Source: an uncultured Bacteroidales bacterium
Lineage (GTDB): Bacteria; Bacteroidota; Bacteroidia; Bacteroidales; Muribaculaceae
DNA: 64,000 bases
NCBI GenBank assembly: GCA_958418815.1
Contig: CATZGB010000010.1
Coordinates: forward strand, 1 to 64,000
Direction: 5' to 3'
Shown: positions 15,987 through 25,115 of the stretch, piece by piece
Layout: the number at the start of each line of letters is the position of its first letter
Position numbering within the stretch: the first letter of the stretch is position 1
Program-made: the position numbers and the translations under genes
Notes under the pieces: model-generated
What the model saw: the letters and a program-made list of their open reading frames with translations, nothing else
Databases searched by the model: none
Told to the model about the DNA's origin: nothing

Positions 15987-16637
15987 ATGATCCAGAGAAT
16001 TTACCTTATCATAATGGTTGTGTGTGCCGCCGTCTTCTCGATGTCGGCCGTCAAACCGGCCCCCGCCAAGAAAAACCTCCCTGTCAAGACCATACCCGCA
16101 ACTGTCGCCTCCGCCCACGCCATGGAGGCCGACGAGATGACCCTTGCAGCGGTATCCAAGACCAACCCCTTTGAGATTGTCCCCGCCGCCGGAATGGAAA
16201 TACTCGGCGACATCGAAGACACTTCGGTCGACGACTTCGCAATGATTGACGACATGCTCAACTACGCCCGCAAATTCATGGGAGTACGTTATGTGCGCGG
16301 AGGCCGCTCCCCGAAAGGCTTCGATTGCTCAGGCTTCACATCATATGTCTACAGCCAGTTCGGCTTCCAGCTCTCCCCCTCTTCAGCCACCCAATACACC
16401 CAGGGCAAGAAAATCAGCCGCGACGAAGTGCAGCCCGGCGACCTGCTGTTCTTCACCGGACGCGCCGCCCGCTCTGGCCGTGTGGGCCACGTGGCCATCG
16501 CCGTCGACTCCGACCCTGTCAGCGGTGAAATCACATTCATACACGCCGCCTGTTCGTCCGGCATTAAAATCGACAAAATAACAGCACCCTACTACGCGGC
16601 ACGCTTCCTCGGCGCCCGCCGCGTCATAGGCCAGTAA
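15987..16637 (+). CDS. NlpC/P60 (C40) peptidoglycan endopeptidase
   Basis: A 216-aa secreted protein. The start at 15987 places a hydrophobic signal segment at residues 5-20; an in-frame upstream ATG at 15936 would bury it. The catalytic domain covers about 90-216 with Cys114 (FDCSGF), His168 (GRVGHVAI) and a third His186 (FIHAACSSG). Such enzymes cut the gamma-D-Glu to diamino-acid bond of peptide stems in the wall. The linker 25-85 is Ala/Pro-rich. It is a single-gene unit with its own promoter and terminator. Confidence 0.9.
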   Translation: MIQRIYLIIMVVCAAVFSMSAVKPAPAKKNLPVKTIPATVASAHAMEADEMTLAAVSKTNPFEIVPAAGMEILGDIEDTSVDDFAMIDDMLNYARKFMGVRYVRGGRSPKGFDCSGFTSYVYSQFGFQLSPSSATQYTQGKKISRDEVQPGDLLFFTGRAARSGRVGHVAIAVDSDPVSGEITFIHAACSSGIKIDKITAPYYAARFLGARRVIGQ

Positions 16638-16693
16638 GATTCACCTTCTTACCGACAAACACGCCAATCACGGCAATCCCATTGAAAACATCC

Positions 16694-16728
16694 GGCGGCT
16701 CCCCTCTGCGGGGAGCCGCCTTTATTGT
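16694..16728 (+). terminator. Terminator after the NlpC/P60 gene
   Basis: An 11-bp perfect GC-rich stem (16694-16704 with 16710-16720) with a 5-nt loop, followed by TTTATTGT. Confidence 0.85.
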
Positions 16729-16858
16729 CCCATATACCAATCATTGGCCATCCTTGCCAGGCATCGGCATCAATTTTTGTCGGGCACTCATCATTTGATT
16801 GCCCTCGTTTGTGGTTATTTGTGCACAGAAAAACGCCCCATTTTTCTGAACAGTTGCT

Positions 16859-16866
16859 TAACTTTG
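16859..16866 (+). promoter_or_regulatory. -7 box for the Nudix gene
   Basis: TAACTTTG matches the consensus. A -33 box with correct spacing is not obvious. The leader would be about 55 nt. Confidence 0.5.
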
Positions 16867-16926
16867 CAGCGTAATCAAGGGACACTTTTCCGCGGAAAGA
16901 CTCCCGTATGACCCATCACCCCACAT

Positions 16927-17427
16927 ATGAAAGACAACGAGAAAGAATTGCTGCCGCTTGTTGACGAATCTGGAAACCAGACCGGTGTCGCCACGCGAGG
17001 CGAGTGCCACAACGGCTCGATGCTGCTCCATCCGGTGGTCCACCTCCATGTGTTCAACCGGCGCGGAGACCTTTACCTCCAGAAACGCCCCGACTGGAAA
17101 GACATACAACCGGGCCGGTGGGACACCGCCGTAGGCGGCCATATGGATCCCGGGGAAAGCGTCGAGGAGGCGTTGCGACGGGAAGCCGGCGAAGAGCTGG
17201 GCCTTTCAGGCTTCATCCCCGAACCGATGACACGTTACATATTCGACGGCCAGCTCGAGCGTGAACTCGTCCATGTCTTCAAGACCATCATCGACTATGA
17301 GCCATCTCCCTCTGACGAACTCGACGGGGGACGCTTCTGGCCGGCCTGGGAAATCCATGAAAATCTCGGCAAATCAATATTCACCCCGAATTTCGAGCAG
17401 GAATACCGCCGCCTTTTCTGCCACTGA
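16927..17427 (+). CDS. Nudix hydrolase
   Basis: A 166-aa cytoplasmic protein with an intact Nudix box at residues 71-93 (GHMDPGESVEEA, then LRREAGEELG), matching GX5EX7REUXEEXGU. The N-terminal pattern (PLVDESGNQTGVATRGECHNG, then LHPVVHLHVFN and LYLQKRPDWKDIQPGRWD) places it with the isopentenyl-diphosphate-isomerase-like Nudix group, members of which often act on unknown diphosphates. A true Idi assignment is not supported. It is a monocistronic gene. Confidence 0.88.
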   Translation: MKDNEKELLPLVDESGNQTGVATRGECHNGSMLLHPVVHLHVFNRRGDLYLQKRPDWKDIQPGRWDTAVGGHMDPGESVEEALRREAGEELGLSGFIPEPMTRYIFDGQLERELVHVFKTIIDYEPSPSDELDGGRFWPAWEIHENLGKSIFTPNFEQEYRRLFCH

Positions 17428-17507
17428 TGCTCCCGTGACAATGACACCGACAGTCGACAATAAGCCTTCTCGATTTATGTTCTAAAACACATTTTTCGCA
17501 CAGAAAT

Positions 17508-17538
17508 TTTGCCGAATGGAATATTATTGGTAATTTTG
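17508..17538 (+). promoter_or_regulatory. Promoter of the FadL-like gene
   Basis: TTTG at 17508-17511 and TAATTTTG at 17531-17538 are separated by 19 bp. The transcript would start near 17545, about 10 nt before the ATG. Confidence 0.65.
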
Positions 17539-17554
17539 GCGAAAATTTCAACAA

Positions 17555-18952
17555 ATGAGAAAGACTATCGCCGCCATCTGCGCGGCCTCAGCCATCCTCG
17601 GCGCGTCGGCCGAAGGATACCAGGTAAACACCTTCAGCGCACGTCAGGAGGGTATGGGACACGTGGGTGTCGCCATGAAGCTCGGCTCCGAAAGCCAGAT
17701 TTTCAACCCGGGCGCGCTCGCGTTTTCCACCGAGACCCTTGAAATCTCGGCCGCCGTCAGCGCCATCAAAGCCACCGCGGAAGCAGTGGTCGACGGACAG
17801 ACCTACTCTACGGCCAACAAGGTCTCCACGCCGATGAATGTCTCGGCGGCATTCCGCATCTACGACAACCTCTACGCCGGAGCCACCATCTACACCCCCT
17901 ACGGCTCATCAATCAACTGGGGGACAGCATGGCCCGGGGCGGTGCTAAACCAGTCGGTCGACCTCAAGGTCTTCACCGTGCAGCCCACCATCTCATGGAG
18001 AATCACCAAAAACCTCTCGGTCGGAGCCGGACTCATGATTTCCTGGGGCAAGGTCAACCTCGACAAAGCCCTTGTCGCTCCCTCATCGATGGACCGCCTC
18101 ATCGGCCTTATGAACCTTCCCTATCAGATGCAGGGCCTTCCCGCTCCCTTCCAGCCCTACGGCGAAATGCCCCCGGCCTCGGTCAACCTCACCGGCGACT
18201 CACAGCTTGCCCTGGGAGTGAATGTCGGAGTCCTGTGGGACGCGCTCCCCAACCTTTCGTTCGGCGCGTCATTCCGCTCTAAGATGAACATGCACGTCAA
18301 GGCCGGAAACGCCTCCGTGAGCTATGCCAACGACCAGGCCCGGCTCATCCTCGGCGAGACCCTCGACAACCTCAGCTACGCCAACTTCGACGCGTCGATG
18401 CCATGCCCCTACGTGCTGACATTCGGTGTGGCCTACAAGCCTGTCCCCCGACTGCTTCTCGCCTTTGACGCGCAGCTCAACGGCTGGAGCGCCTACAAGA
18501 ATCTCGACATAACATTCGACAAGCTCCCCGAAAGCTTCAACCAGCACCTGACCAAGGATTACCACAACGCGATGACATACCATATCGGGGCCGAGTACAA
18601 CCTCACCGACCGCCTCGACATCCGCGCCGGACTCATGATCGACACCTCCCCCTGCAACACCGACCACTACAACCCCGAGACCCCGGGAATGACAAAGATA
18701 GAACCCTCGGTAGGTCTGTCGTTCAGCCCGCTCAAAGGTCTCTCCATAGACCTGGCGTTCATGTATGTACACGGATGCGGAGCCACAGGCACCGGTCAGT
18801 ACCAGGATTTCCTCGCCCCGATTTACAACGGCATGGTGGAGGCCAACAACCTGAGCCAGACCCTGCCCGCGCTCCCTCTGACCGGAGAGTTCACTGCCGA
18901 CTACAAGACCCGCGCGATAATCCCGGCAATAGGCATCAGCTACAGCTTCTGA
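17555..18952 (+). CDS. OmpP1/FadL-family outer-membrane transporter
   Basis: A 465-aa protein with a signal peptide (1-20, cut near SAEG), followed directly by the family signature QVNTFSARQEGMGHVGVAM and ESQIFNPGALAF (the N-terminal hatch with its NPGAL-type motif). A beta-barrel runs to the C-terminal aromatic residue (ISYSF). FadL relatives move hydrophobic molecules such as fatty acids across the outer membrane. The length is normal. The substrate is not deducible. It is a single gene; the next gene runs convergently. Confidence 0.9.
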   Translation: MRKTIAAICAASAILGASAEGYQVNTFSARQEGMGHVGVAMKLGSESQIFNPGALAFSTETLEISAAVSAIKATAEAVVDGQTYSTANKVSTPMNVSAAFRIYDNLYAGATIYTPYGSSINWGTAWPGAVLNQSVDLKVFTVQPTISWRITKNLSVGAGLMISWGKVNLDKALVAPSSMDRLIGLMNLPYQMQGLPAPFQPYGEMPPASVNLTGDSQLALGVNVGVLWDALPNLSFGASFRSKMNMHVKAGNASVSYANDQARLILGETLDNLSYANFDASMPCPYVLTFGVAYKPVPRLLLAFDAQLNGWSAYKNLDITFDKLPESFNQHLTKDYHNAMTYHIGAEYNLTDRLDIRAGLMIDTSPCNTDHYNPETPGMTKIEPSVGLSFSPLKGLSIDLAFMYVHGCGATGTGQYQDFLAPIYNGMVEANNLSQTLPALPLTGEFTADYKTRAIIPAIGISYSF

Positions 18953-18964
18953 GCCACAGGCCGC

Positions 18965-19252
18965 TCACTTTACAGACCCCGACAACGGACAGTCAGCGCC
19001 ACATCCGGCGCACGGACCTCCGCCATGTCGGGGTTTATTGTCATCATCCCCACGGCAGCAGGAAGCGGCATCCGCGTCTGGCCTGGGGGTCGGCTTCTCA
19101 CGGCCTCCGCAACAGGGAGGCTTCGACGCGCCCCCCTGACGCTTGATGCCCCTCGACCATATCACCAGACCACGGACATACCTGACAATCCACACGACGA
19201 TTATCAGGAACACCGCGCCGACGCATATCCATTGTATCAGGTCATTGCTCAT
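18965..19252 (-). CDS. Small Cys-rich single-pass membrane protein
   Basis: A 95-aa protein with one membrane helix (about 7-25) followed by a basic segment and a Cys-rich tail with CC at 47-48, CC at 65-66 and a terminal CAGCGADCPLSG. A short N-terminal helix and a terminal CxGCxxxCPL motif resemble FeoB-associated Cys-rich proteins, though it is longer than those and no feoB is nearby. It lies 40 bp downstream of topB on the same strand. A metal-binding role is likely but inferred. Confidence 0.6.
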   Translation of the reverse strand: MSNDLIQWICVGAVFLIIVVWIVRYVRGLVIWSRGIKRQGGASKPPCCGGREKPTPRPDADAASCCRGDDDNKPRHGGGPCAGCGADCPLSGSVK

Positions 19253-19292
19253 ATATCTTCTCTACTGCACAGTCAATCAATCTCTCCGAGGC

Positions 19293-21440
19293 TCACTGCC
19301 GAGTGGCGGCAATGATGGCCTTTGAATTTTTCTTCACAAGCGCGTTAAGTTTGCCAGGGGTAAGCTCCGGCGAGTACTCCTCGAAAGGCAGCCGGAGCGG
19401 ACAGCCTGATTTGTATTCCGAGCATCCGAAGGCCGCCTTTCCTTTCAGCAAATGCCCTTTGCCGCACACCGGACACACGATCTGCTCCAGCTTCCTGACA
19501 GCAGGCTTGCGCGGGGCCTTCGGCTTGGTCTCGGCCGCAGATCCGCCGGGGGCAACACCCGGGCCTGACGGGGAGCTACTTCCATTGGCCGCCGCTCCGG
19601 CATTGCTGCCGGGACCTCCCGGGGTCTGCCCCGTGTCAATTCTCCGGGCCGACGCGTCGGTCAACACATCATTCACTATGCGCCCGATCTGCCCCTTGAG
19701 GTCTTCGATGAATTCCGAGGGGGAATAATCGCCGCGCTCGATGCGCCGCAGGCGGCTTTCCCATATGCCGGTCAGCTTCGCGCTCTTGAGCAGCTCCTCG
19801 TTGATGGTGGCGATGAGGTCTATGCCAGCCTGCGAGGCCATTATGTTTTTCTTCTTGCGGTAAATGTAATGGCGTTTGAACAGGGTCTCGATGATGTTGG
19901 CGCGTGTCGACGGACGCCCGATGCCATTCTCTTTCATGGCCTCGCGCAGGGCCTCGTCGTCAACGGTCTTTCCCGCCGATTCCATTGCCCTGAGGAGCGT
20001 GCCCTCGGTGTAGTATTTCGGGGGCTGCGTGGCCTTTTTCAGCAGGCTCGGCTCATGGGGATTGCTCTCCCCGACGGCAAAGGGCGGCAACAGACCGTCA
20101 TCATTGCCGTCTCCGTTGCTGTCGCCACCCTGCCCTGTGGCCTGTTCCCCCGGCTTCTGGTAGATGGAGCGCCAGCCCGGGGCTGTCACCACCTTGCCCG
20201 AAGCCTTGAAACCCACCCCTCCGGCATCGGCAAGCACCGTGGTCTGCATGAATTCGCAGTCGGGATAGAAAGCGGCGATGAAACGGCGGGCGATAAGATG
20301 GTAGAGCTGACGCTCGTTGCCCACCAGGGCCGCGGGCGACTGCCCGGTCGGGATTATGGCATGGTGGTCGGTGACCTTTGAGTTGTCAAACACCTTCTTG
20401 CTTTTGGGTATGCGGGGAAGGGCCAGCACAGGCGCGGTAAGGGCCGCGTAAGGGGTCATGGCTTTCAGAATCCCCCCGACGGCCGGGTAAATGTCATCCG
20501 ACAGATAGGTGGTGTCGACACGCGGGTATGTGGTAACCTTCTTCTCGTAAAGGGTCTGTATGAGCTTAAGGGTCTCGTCAGCCGTCCATCCCCACTGCCG
20601 GTTGCATTCCACCTGCAGGGATGTCAGGTCAAACAGCCTCGGAGGCGCCTCGCGCCCTTTCTTCTCCTCTACGGAAGTGACCGTAAGCATGCTCGGCTTG
20701 ATTTTCTCCAGGGCCTCAAGCGCCTCGGCCTCCTTCTTGAACTTCCCGGAGACGGCGTTGAAGGTAGCCCCCTTGCAGAGGGTCTTCAGCTCCCAGTAAT
20801 CCTCAGGCTTGAAGTTCTCTATCTCGAGATGGCGCTGCACCACAAGCGCGAGGGTCGGGGTCTGCACACGGCCTATCGACAGCACATTGCCTGGCGAACT
20901 GTATTTAAGCGTGTAAAGGCGCGTTGCGTTCATCCCCAGTATCCAGTCGCCGATGGCCCTTGACAACCCTGCGTAATAGAGGTTGTCAAAGTCAGCCGAC
21001 GGCCTCAGGTTCTGGAACCCCTCGCGTATCGACTGGTCGGTCAGGGATGATATCCACAGACGCTTCACCGGGCATTTGACCCCGGCCTTCTGCATCACCC
21101 ACCTCTGGATAAGCTCACCCTCCTGGCCGGCATCGCCACAGTTGACAATCTCGTCGGCCTCGGCGAAAAGGGTCTTTATCACGTTGAATTGCCTCTCGTA
21201 ATTCTCGACAGGTATGAGCTTTATTCCGAACTTCGGAGGAATCATCGGCAGATGGACCAGCGACCAGCGTTTCCAGCAATCGGAATAGTCGTTGGGTTCC
21301 TTGAGTGTGCAAAGATGTCCGTAGGTCCATGTCACCCTGTAGCCGTTACCCTCGTAATACCCGGGTTCCTTCTTCCCGGCCCCGAGGATGGCGGCTATGT
21401 CACGGGCCACATTGGGTTTCTCTGTGATGCAGACTATCAT
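19293..21440 (-). CDS. topB: DNA topoisomerase III
   Basis: A 715-aa type IA topoisomerase. It has the TOPRIM domain at the N-terminus (CITEKPNVARDIAAILG, and the acidic motif GDAGQEGEL at 102-110), the active-site tyrosine Tyr305 in TTYPRVDTTYL, and the late motif ESAGKTVDDEALREAMKENGIGRPSTRANIIE. The C-terminus has a Gly/Pro-rich linker and one zinc finger (CPVCGKGHLL to CSEYKSGCPLRLP). It relaxes or decatenates DNA. It is part of the minus-strand gene string from dsbD. The topB symbol rests on overall pattern and length. Confidence 0.93.
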   Translation of the reverse strand: MIVCITEKPNVARDIAAILGAGKKEPGYYEGNGYRVTWTYGHLCTLKEPNDYSDCWKRWSLVHLPMIPPKFGIKLIPVENYERQFNVIKTLFAEADEIVNCGDAGQEGELIQRWVMQKAGVKCPVKRLWISSLTDQSIREGFQNLRPSADFDNLYYAGLSRAIGDWILGMNATRLYTLKYSSPGNVLSIGRVQTPTLALVVQRHLEIENFKPEDYWELKTLCKGATFNAVSGKFKKEAEALEALEKIKPSMLTVTSVEEKKGREAPPRLFDLTSLQVECNRQWGWTADETLKLIQTLYEKKVTTYPRVDTTYLSDDIYPAVGGILKAMTPYAALTAPVLALPRIPKSKKVFDNSKVTDHHAIIPTGQSPAALVGNERQLYHLIARRFIAAFYPDCEFMQTTVLADAGGVGFKASGKVVTAPGWRSIYQKPGEQATGQGGDSNGDGNDDGLLPPFAVGESNPHEPSLLKKATQPPKYYTEGTLLRAMESAGKTVDDEALREAMKENGIGRPSTRANIIETLFKRHYIYRKKKNIMASQAGIDLIATINEELLKSAKLTGIWESRLRRIERGDYSPSEFIEDLKGQIGRIVNDVLTDASARRIDTGQTPGGPGSNAGAAANGSSSPSGPGVAPGGSAAETKPKAPRKPAVRKLEQIVCPVCGKGHLLKGKAAFGCSEYKSGCPLRLPFEEYSPELTPGKLNALVKKNSKAIIAATRQ

Positions 21441-21563
21441 CGTTATTTGGCAGACACAATAGTAATTCGGGACATGTCATTGTCAGACATGTCCCTTGTG
21501 ATGGTCGCGAATGAGCATCCGGATTGCAGGGATGCCTTGACGCGCGGTTGGCTTAATCAGAGG

Positions 21564-21962
21564 TCACTGGCGGGCCGGGGCGACAACGTCGCCGTTGGCC
21601 GTGTGGAATGTCAGGGTCGCCGACTTGGGCAGCTGACCCTTGAAGGGGAAATCAAGCTCGATGACCTGCACCCCGGTGTCCTCAAACTGGAAGGCGCGCT
21701 CGAAGTCAACGCCGTCGATGTCGACAGCCTTGACAACTTTCTGGCCCACGGTGAGGTCAACAGAGTCGATGCGCTGAGATGTCGACGGGATGCCTACCAG
21801 GCACACCGAGATGCGGATTCCTCCGTCAGTCGGAGTCACCTTGTCGGGAATCACGTTGAACTCTGCGTCAAGCTGATTGACCTGCGCGGCAGCCGGCACA
21901 GGAGCCACGGTGGCGGCCCCTCCGGCGAGCATGAGGATTGCGGCTAAGCGGATAGCTTTCAT
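21564..21962 (-). CDS. Exported protein of unknown function
   Basis: A 132-aa protein. The start at 21962 puts a typical signal peptide at residues 1-25 (KAIRLAAILMLAGGA to AAAQ); the longer reading frame upstream to 22172 runs into mazG and is rejected. The mature part is a small beta-sandwich-like domain with regularly alternating hydrophobic residues (RIDSVDLTVGQKVVKAVDID). It lies 73 bp after mazG and 123 bp before topB on the same strand. Function not recognised. Confidence 0.65.
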   Translation of the reverse strand: MKAIRLAAILMLAGGAATVAPVPAAAQVNQLDAEFNVIPDKVTPTDGGIRISVCLVGIPSTSQRIDSVDLTVGQKVVKAVDIDGVDFERAFQFEDTGVQVIELDFPFKGQLPKSATLTFHTANGDVVAPARQ

Positions 21963-22035
21963 TACTGTCTCTTGTCTGGTTGCAGCTCCGCGATTTCCCG
22001 GGTTTCGCCGGAAAACGCGGAGCCTGGATTTATGA

Positions 22036-22881
22036 TTATGATTTGTCTTTGGCTTCCTGCCAATACGCTTCCATCTCGTCGAGAGTAAGCTCGTTGAGCT
22101 TGCGGCCTGCCTCGCGGGCACGCTTCTCGATATGGTTGAAACGTGAGATGAACTTCTTGTTGGTCTTCTCAAGCGCGTTCTCGGGAATCACTCCGTATAG
22201 GCGCGCGGCATTTACCAGCGAGAAAAACACATCTCCCATCTCTGACTCCATACGCTCAGAGGCGGCCGAGATCTCTTCAGGAGTGGCGTCCGCCTTGTGG
22301 CGGAGCATCCTCACCTTCTCAGCCTCGGCGGAGAATTCCCCGATTTCCTCCCTCACCTTGTCCCACACTTCCGAGGCATCCGCCCAGTCGAAACCAGAAT
22401 TGGCGGCCTTCTCCTGTATGCGGTAAGCCTTGTTGAGAGCAGGCAACGTGGAGGGGACTCCGGCCAGCACCGACCGGTTGCCGTCCCTCTCCTTCAGCTT
22501 TATCTGCTCCCAGTTGAGCTCCACCTGGTGGGCATTGTCGGCCACAGTCTGGCCATACACATGGGGATGCCTGTAAATGAGCTTGGAAGCGAGCGAGTCA
22601 CAGACTGTGACAACATCAAACGCCCCTTTCTCCTCACCTATCTTGGCGTAGAAGAGCACATGGAGCAACACATCCCCGAGTTCCTTGCGGATTTCGGCGT
22701 CATCCTCGTTGATGAGCGCCTCGCAAAGCTCGCAGACCTCCTCCATCGTGTTGGGGCGCAGCGACTCATTGGTCTGCTTGGCGTCCCAGGGGCATTTGAC
22801 CCTCAGGGTGTCAAGGACATCCAGCACACGGCCAAACGCCTCAAGCTTCTCCTGACGGGTATGTTGGGGAATCTTTTCCAT
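22036..22881 (-). CDS. mazG: Nucleoside triphosphate pyrophosphohydrolase MazG
   Basis: A 281-aa protein with two MazG-type helical repeats. The N-terminal repeat has the motif RVKCPWDAKQTNESLRPN, EEVCELCEAL and the metal-binding ELGDVLLHVLFYA. The C-terminal repeat has EIGEFSAEAE, then EMGDVFFSLVNAAR. MazG hydrolyses all canonical and several non-canonical NTPs to NMP and pyrophosphate and helps in stress adaptation. Length matches bacterial two-repeat MazG. It lies 46 bp after the DsbD-like gene. Confidence 0.93.
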   Translation of the reverse strand: MEKIPQHTRQEKLEAFGRVLDVLDTLRVKCPWDAKQTNESLRPNTMEEVCELCEALINEDDAEIRKELGDVLLHVLFYAKIGEEKGAFDVVTVCDSLASKLIYRHPHVYGQTVADNAHQVELNWEQIKLKERDGNRSVLAGVPSTLPALNKAYRIQEKAANSGFDWADASEVWDKVREEIGEFSAEAEKVRMLRHKADATPEEISAASERMESEMGDVFFSLVNAARLYGVIPENALEKTNKKFISRFNHIEKRAREAGRKLNELTLDEMEAYWQEAKDKS

Positions 22882-22927
22882 TTAGTTGACTTAGTATTTG
22901 ACAGGCCCTCCCTGGCAGCGGCAGCCG

Positions 22928-24955
22928 TCAGTCGGGGTTCTCGTTGTAATTCTTCATTCCTTCCTCAAGCCAGCCCACGAACTTGTCGACATTCTCGTCG
23001 TAGAAGCAAGGAGGAGTCATGGCCTCTCCTGAACGGTTGAGGACTACATAGTAGGGCTGGGAGTTGGCGCTGAACTTGTGGCGCTGCAGGTAACTCCATT
23101 TGTCACCTACGGTCTTAAGCACCACCTTCTTGCCGTTCTCCTCCACTGTGACAGGCTCGGGAAGCTCCGCCTTGTCGTCGACCATCAGCTTTATCAGCAC
23201 GAAGTTCTCCTTGACAAGCGTGCTGACACGGCCAGTGTCAAACACTGCGCCCTCCATCTTGCGGCAGTTGACACAGCCGAATCCGGAGAAGTCGACAAGC
23301 ACGGGGCGGTTGTTCTCTGCCGCGTAAGCCATACCCTTGTCGTAGTCGTCAAACTCCTCAAACTGCCCTCCGGCGTAGAGGTTGAAATCCTGCGTGAACA
23401 ATGGGGGCACAAACGCGCTGACGCTTTTCAGGGGCGCGCCCCACAGGCCGGGGATGAGGTATATGGCGAATCCCAGCGAAGCCAGCGACAGGAAAAAGCG
23501 GGGCAGGGAGACATGCTCCAGGTCGGCGTCGTGGCTGAATTTCAGCTTGCCGAGCAGGTACAGCCCGAGCATCACGAACAACACCACCCACAGGCAGATG
23601 AACACCTCGCGGTCAAGAATACCCCAGCCATAGGCGAGGTCGGCGACCGAGAGGAATTTCAGCGACAGAGCAAGTTCCAGGAAGCCCAGAACCACCTTGA
23701 CCGAGTTGAGCCATCCTCCCGAGCGGGGCATCTCCTTGAGCCAGGAGGGGAACAGAGCGAACAGCGAGAACGGAAGCGCGAGCGCCAGGGCGAATCCACC
23801 CATGCCGACAGCCGGGCCGACGAAATTGCCCATCGTGGCGGCCTCGACAAGTAATGTGCCGATAATCGGGCCAGTGCAGGAGAATGACACAAGCGCCAGG
23901 GTGAACGCCATGAAGAATATGCTGACAAGGCCGGTGGCCTTCTCGGCGCGGGCATCCGTGGAGTTTGACCACTTCGACGGCAGCTTGATGTCGAAACCTC
24001 CGAGGAACGAGATACCAAACACCACAAGCAGCAGGAAGAAACAGAGGTTGAAGACGGCATTGGTGCTGAGTTCGTTGAGCTTGCTCGCGCCGAAAATGCC
24101 GGTTATGGCCAGTCCCAGGGTGAGATAGATCACAATGATGCTGAGACCGTATATTATCGCGTCACCGACCGACTTGCGACGGCTCGTCCCTTTCTTGAGG
24201 AAGAAGCTGACTGTCATCGGTATCATCGGCCACACACATGGAGTAAGCAACGCCAGGAGGCCTCCGCCGAATCCCCAGATGAAAATCACCCACCAAGGGG
24301 AATCCTTCACATTGGCCTGCTCGGGCATGTCGTCGCCCGAGTACTCGACAGGAGCCCAGAGGTCAGCCTTGCCCGACGGTTCCGCGGGGGCAGCCACCAC
24401 AGGGGCTTCCACCACGACCGTGTCAACCTCGGCCTCCTGCGCCACTACCGGCCCGGTGCCCACCGAGACCTCAAGCAACTCCGTCTTCGGAGCAATGCAG
24501 GTCTCGTCATTGCAACCCTGGAACGAGACTTCGATGCCAACAGTGTGGGTCTTCTCGTCGGAAATCTTCACTTTCTGGGTGAACGACACATTGTTTTCCC
24601 ACCATGACAGGTTGAGCGAGAACATGTCATCATATTTCTCGACAGGCTTGCGCGACGGCACAAGCCCCCCGTCGAGCTTCACCCCTTCAGGCAACTGGAA
24701 ATCAATCACCGTCGAATTGGGGCCATCATCAGGAAGATCGAGAGAGTAGAGATGCCACCCCTCGTCGATGTCAGCGGTCAGACGAATCACGGCCGACGAT
24801 GTCGAGTTGCTCTCGACGGTCGCTTTCCATCTTATCGGGTCGAGGATATGACCCATCCCGAACTGCTGCGCCCTTGCAGGCAACCCAGTCCAAACCAACA
24901 ACAGCAACGGCAGAAAGAGCCATCGCACAGGAATCGCTTTGAAAACGTGTTTCAT
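22928..24955 (-). CDS. DsbD-like thiol:disulfide interchange protein
   Basis: A 675-aa inner-membrane protein. The start at 24955 gives a signal peptide (1-30); an in-frame ATG at 24979 also exists. It has an N-terminal DsbD-type immunoglobulin-like domain (about 35-165, including FQGCNDETCIAPKT with two Cys), a Glu/Val/Ala-rich linker, about eight membrane helices (210-500) of the DsbD type (TPCVWPMIPMTVSFFL and FSCTGPIIG each carry one redox Cys), and a C-terminal thioredoxin fold with Cys-Val-Asn-Cys at about 561-564. It passes electrons from cytoplasmic thioredoxin to periplasmic proteins. It is first in the minus-strand gene string. Confidence 0.9.
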   Translation of the reverse strand: MKHVFKAIPVRWLFLPLLLLVWTGLPARAQQFGMGHILDPIRWKATVESNSTSSAVIRLTADIDEGWHLYSLDLPDDGPNSTVIDFQLPEGVKLDGGLVPSRKPVEKYDDMFSLNLSWWENNVSFTQKVKISDEKTHTVGIEVSFQGCNDETCIAPKTELLEVSVGTGPVVAQEAEVDTVVVEAPVVAAPAEPSGKADLWAPVEYSGDDMPEQANVKDSPWWVIFIWGFGGGLLALLTPCVWPMIPMTVSFFLKKGTSRRKSVGDAIIYGLSIIVIYLTLGLAITGIFGASKLNELSTNAVFNLCFFLLLVVFGISFLGGFDIKLPSKWSNSTDARAEKATGLVSIFFMAFTLALVSFSCTGPIIGTLLVEAATMGNFVGPAVGMGGFALALALPFSLFALFPSWLKEMPRSGGWLNSVKVVLGFLELALSLKFLSVADLAYGWGILDREVFICLWVVLFVMLGLYLLGKLKFSHDADLEHVSLPRFFLSLASLGFAIYLIPGLWGAPLKSVSAFVPPLFTQDFNLYAGGQFEEFDDYDKGMAYAAENNRPVLVDFSGFGCVNCRKMEGAVFDTGRVSTLVKENFVLIKLMVDDKAELPEPVTVEENGKKVVLKTVGDKWSYLQRHKFSANSQPYYVVLNRSGEAMTPPCFYDENVDKFVGWLEEGMKNYNENPD

Positions 24956-24990
24956 AATGGCATATGATTTAAACATCAATGTTTGACGTG

Positions 24991-24998
24991 CAAAGTTA
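24991..24998 (-). promoter_or_regulatory. -7 box for the dsbD-like operon
   Basis: On the minus strand the sequence is TAACTTTG. The transcript would begin near 24984, about 30 nt before the ATG. A -33 box with correct spacing was not clear. Confidence 0.5.
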
Positions 24999-25051
24999 AC
25001 AAATTGGAATCAAATTCCGAAACCACTTCCTGATGTTTCAAAAAAAATTTG

Positions 25052-25059
25052 TAACTTTG
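25052..25059 (+). promoter_or_regulatory. -7 box for the glycogen synthase gene
   Basis: TAACTTTG matches the consensus and lies divergent to the dsbD promoter. The leader would be about 50 nt. No clear -33 box. Confidence 0.5.
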
Positions 25060-25115
25060 CGCTTGGAACGCGCCCACACGCGTCGGGAGCATTCCATTTT
25101 GACAAAACCGAATCG

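Noticed and set aside
21564..22172. A 202-aa version of the exported protein
   Set aside because: The longer frame overlaps mazG and hides the signal peptide; the ATG at 21962 is the better start.
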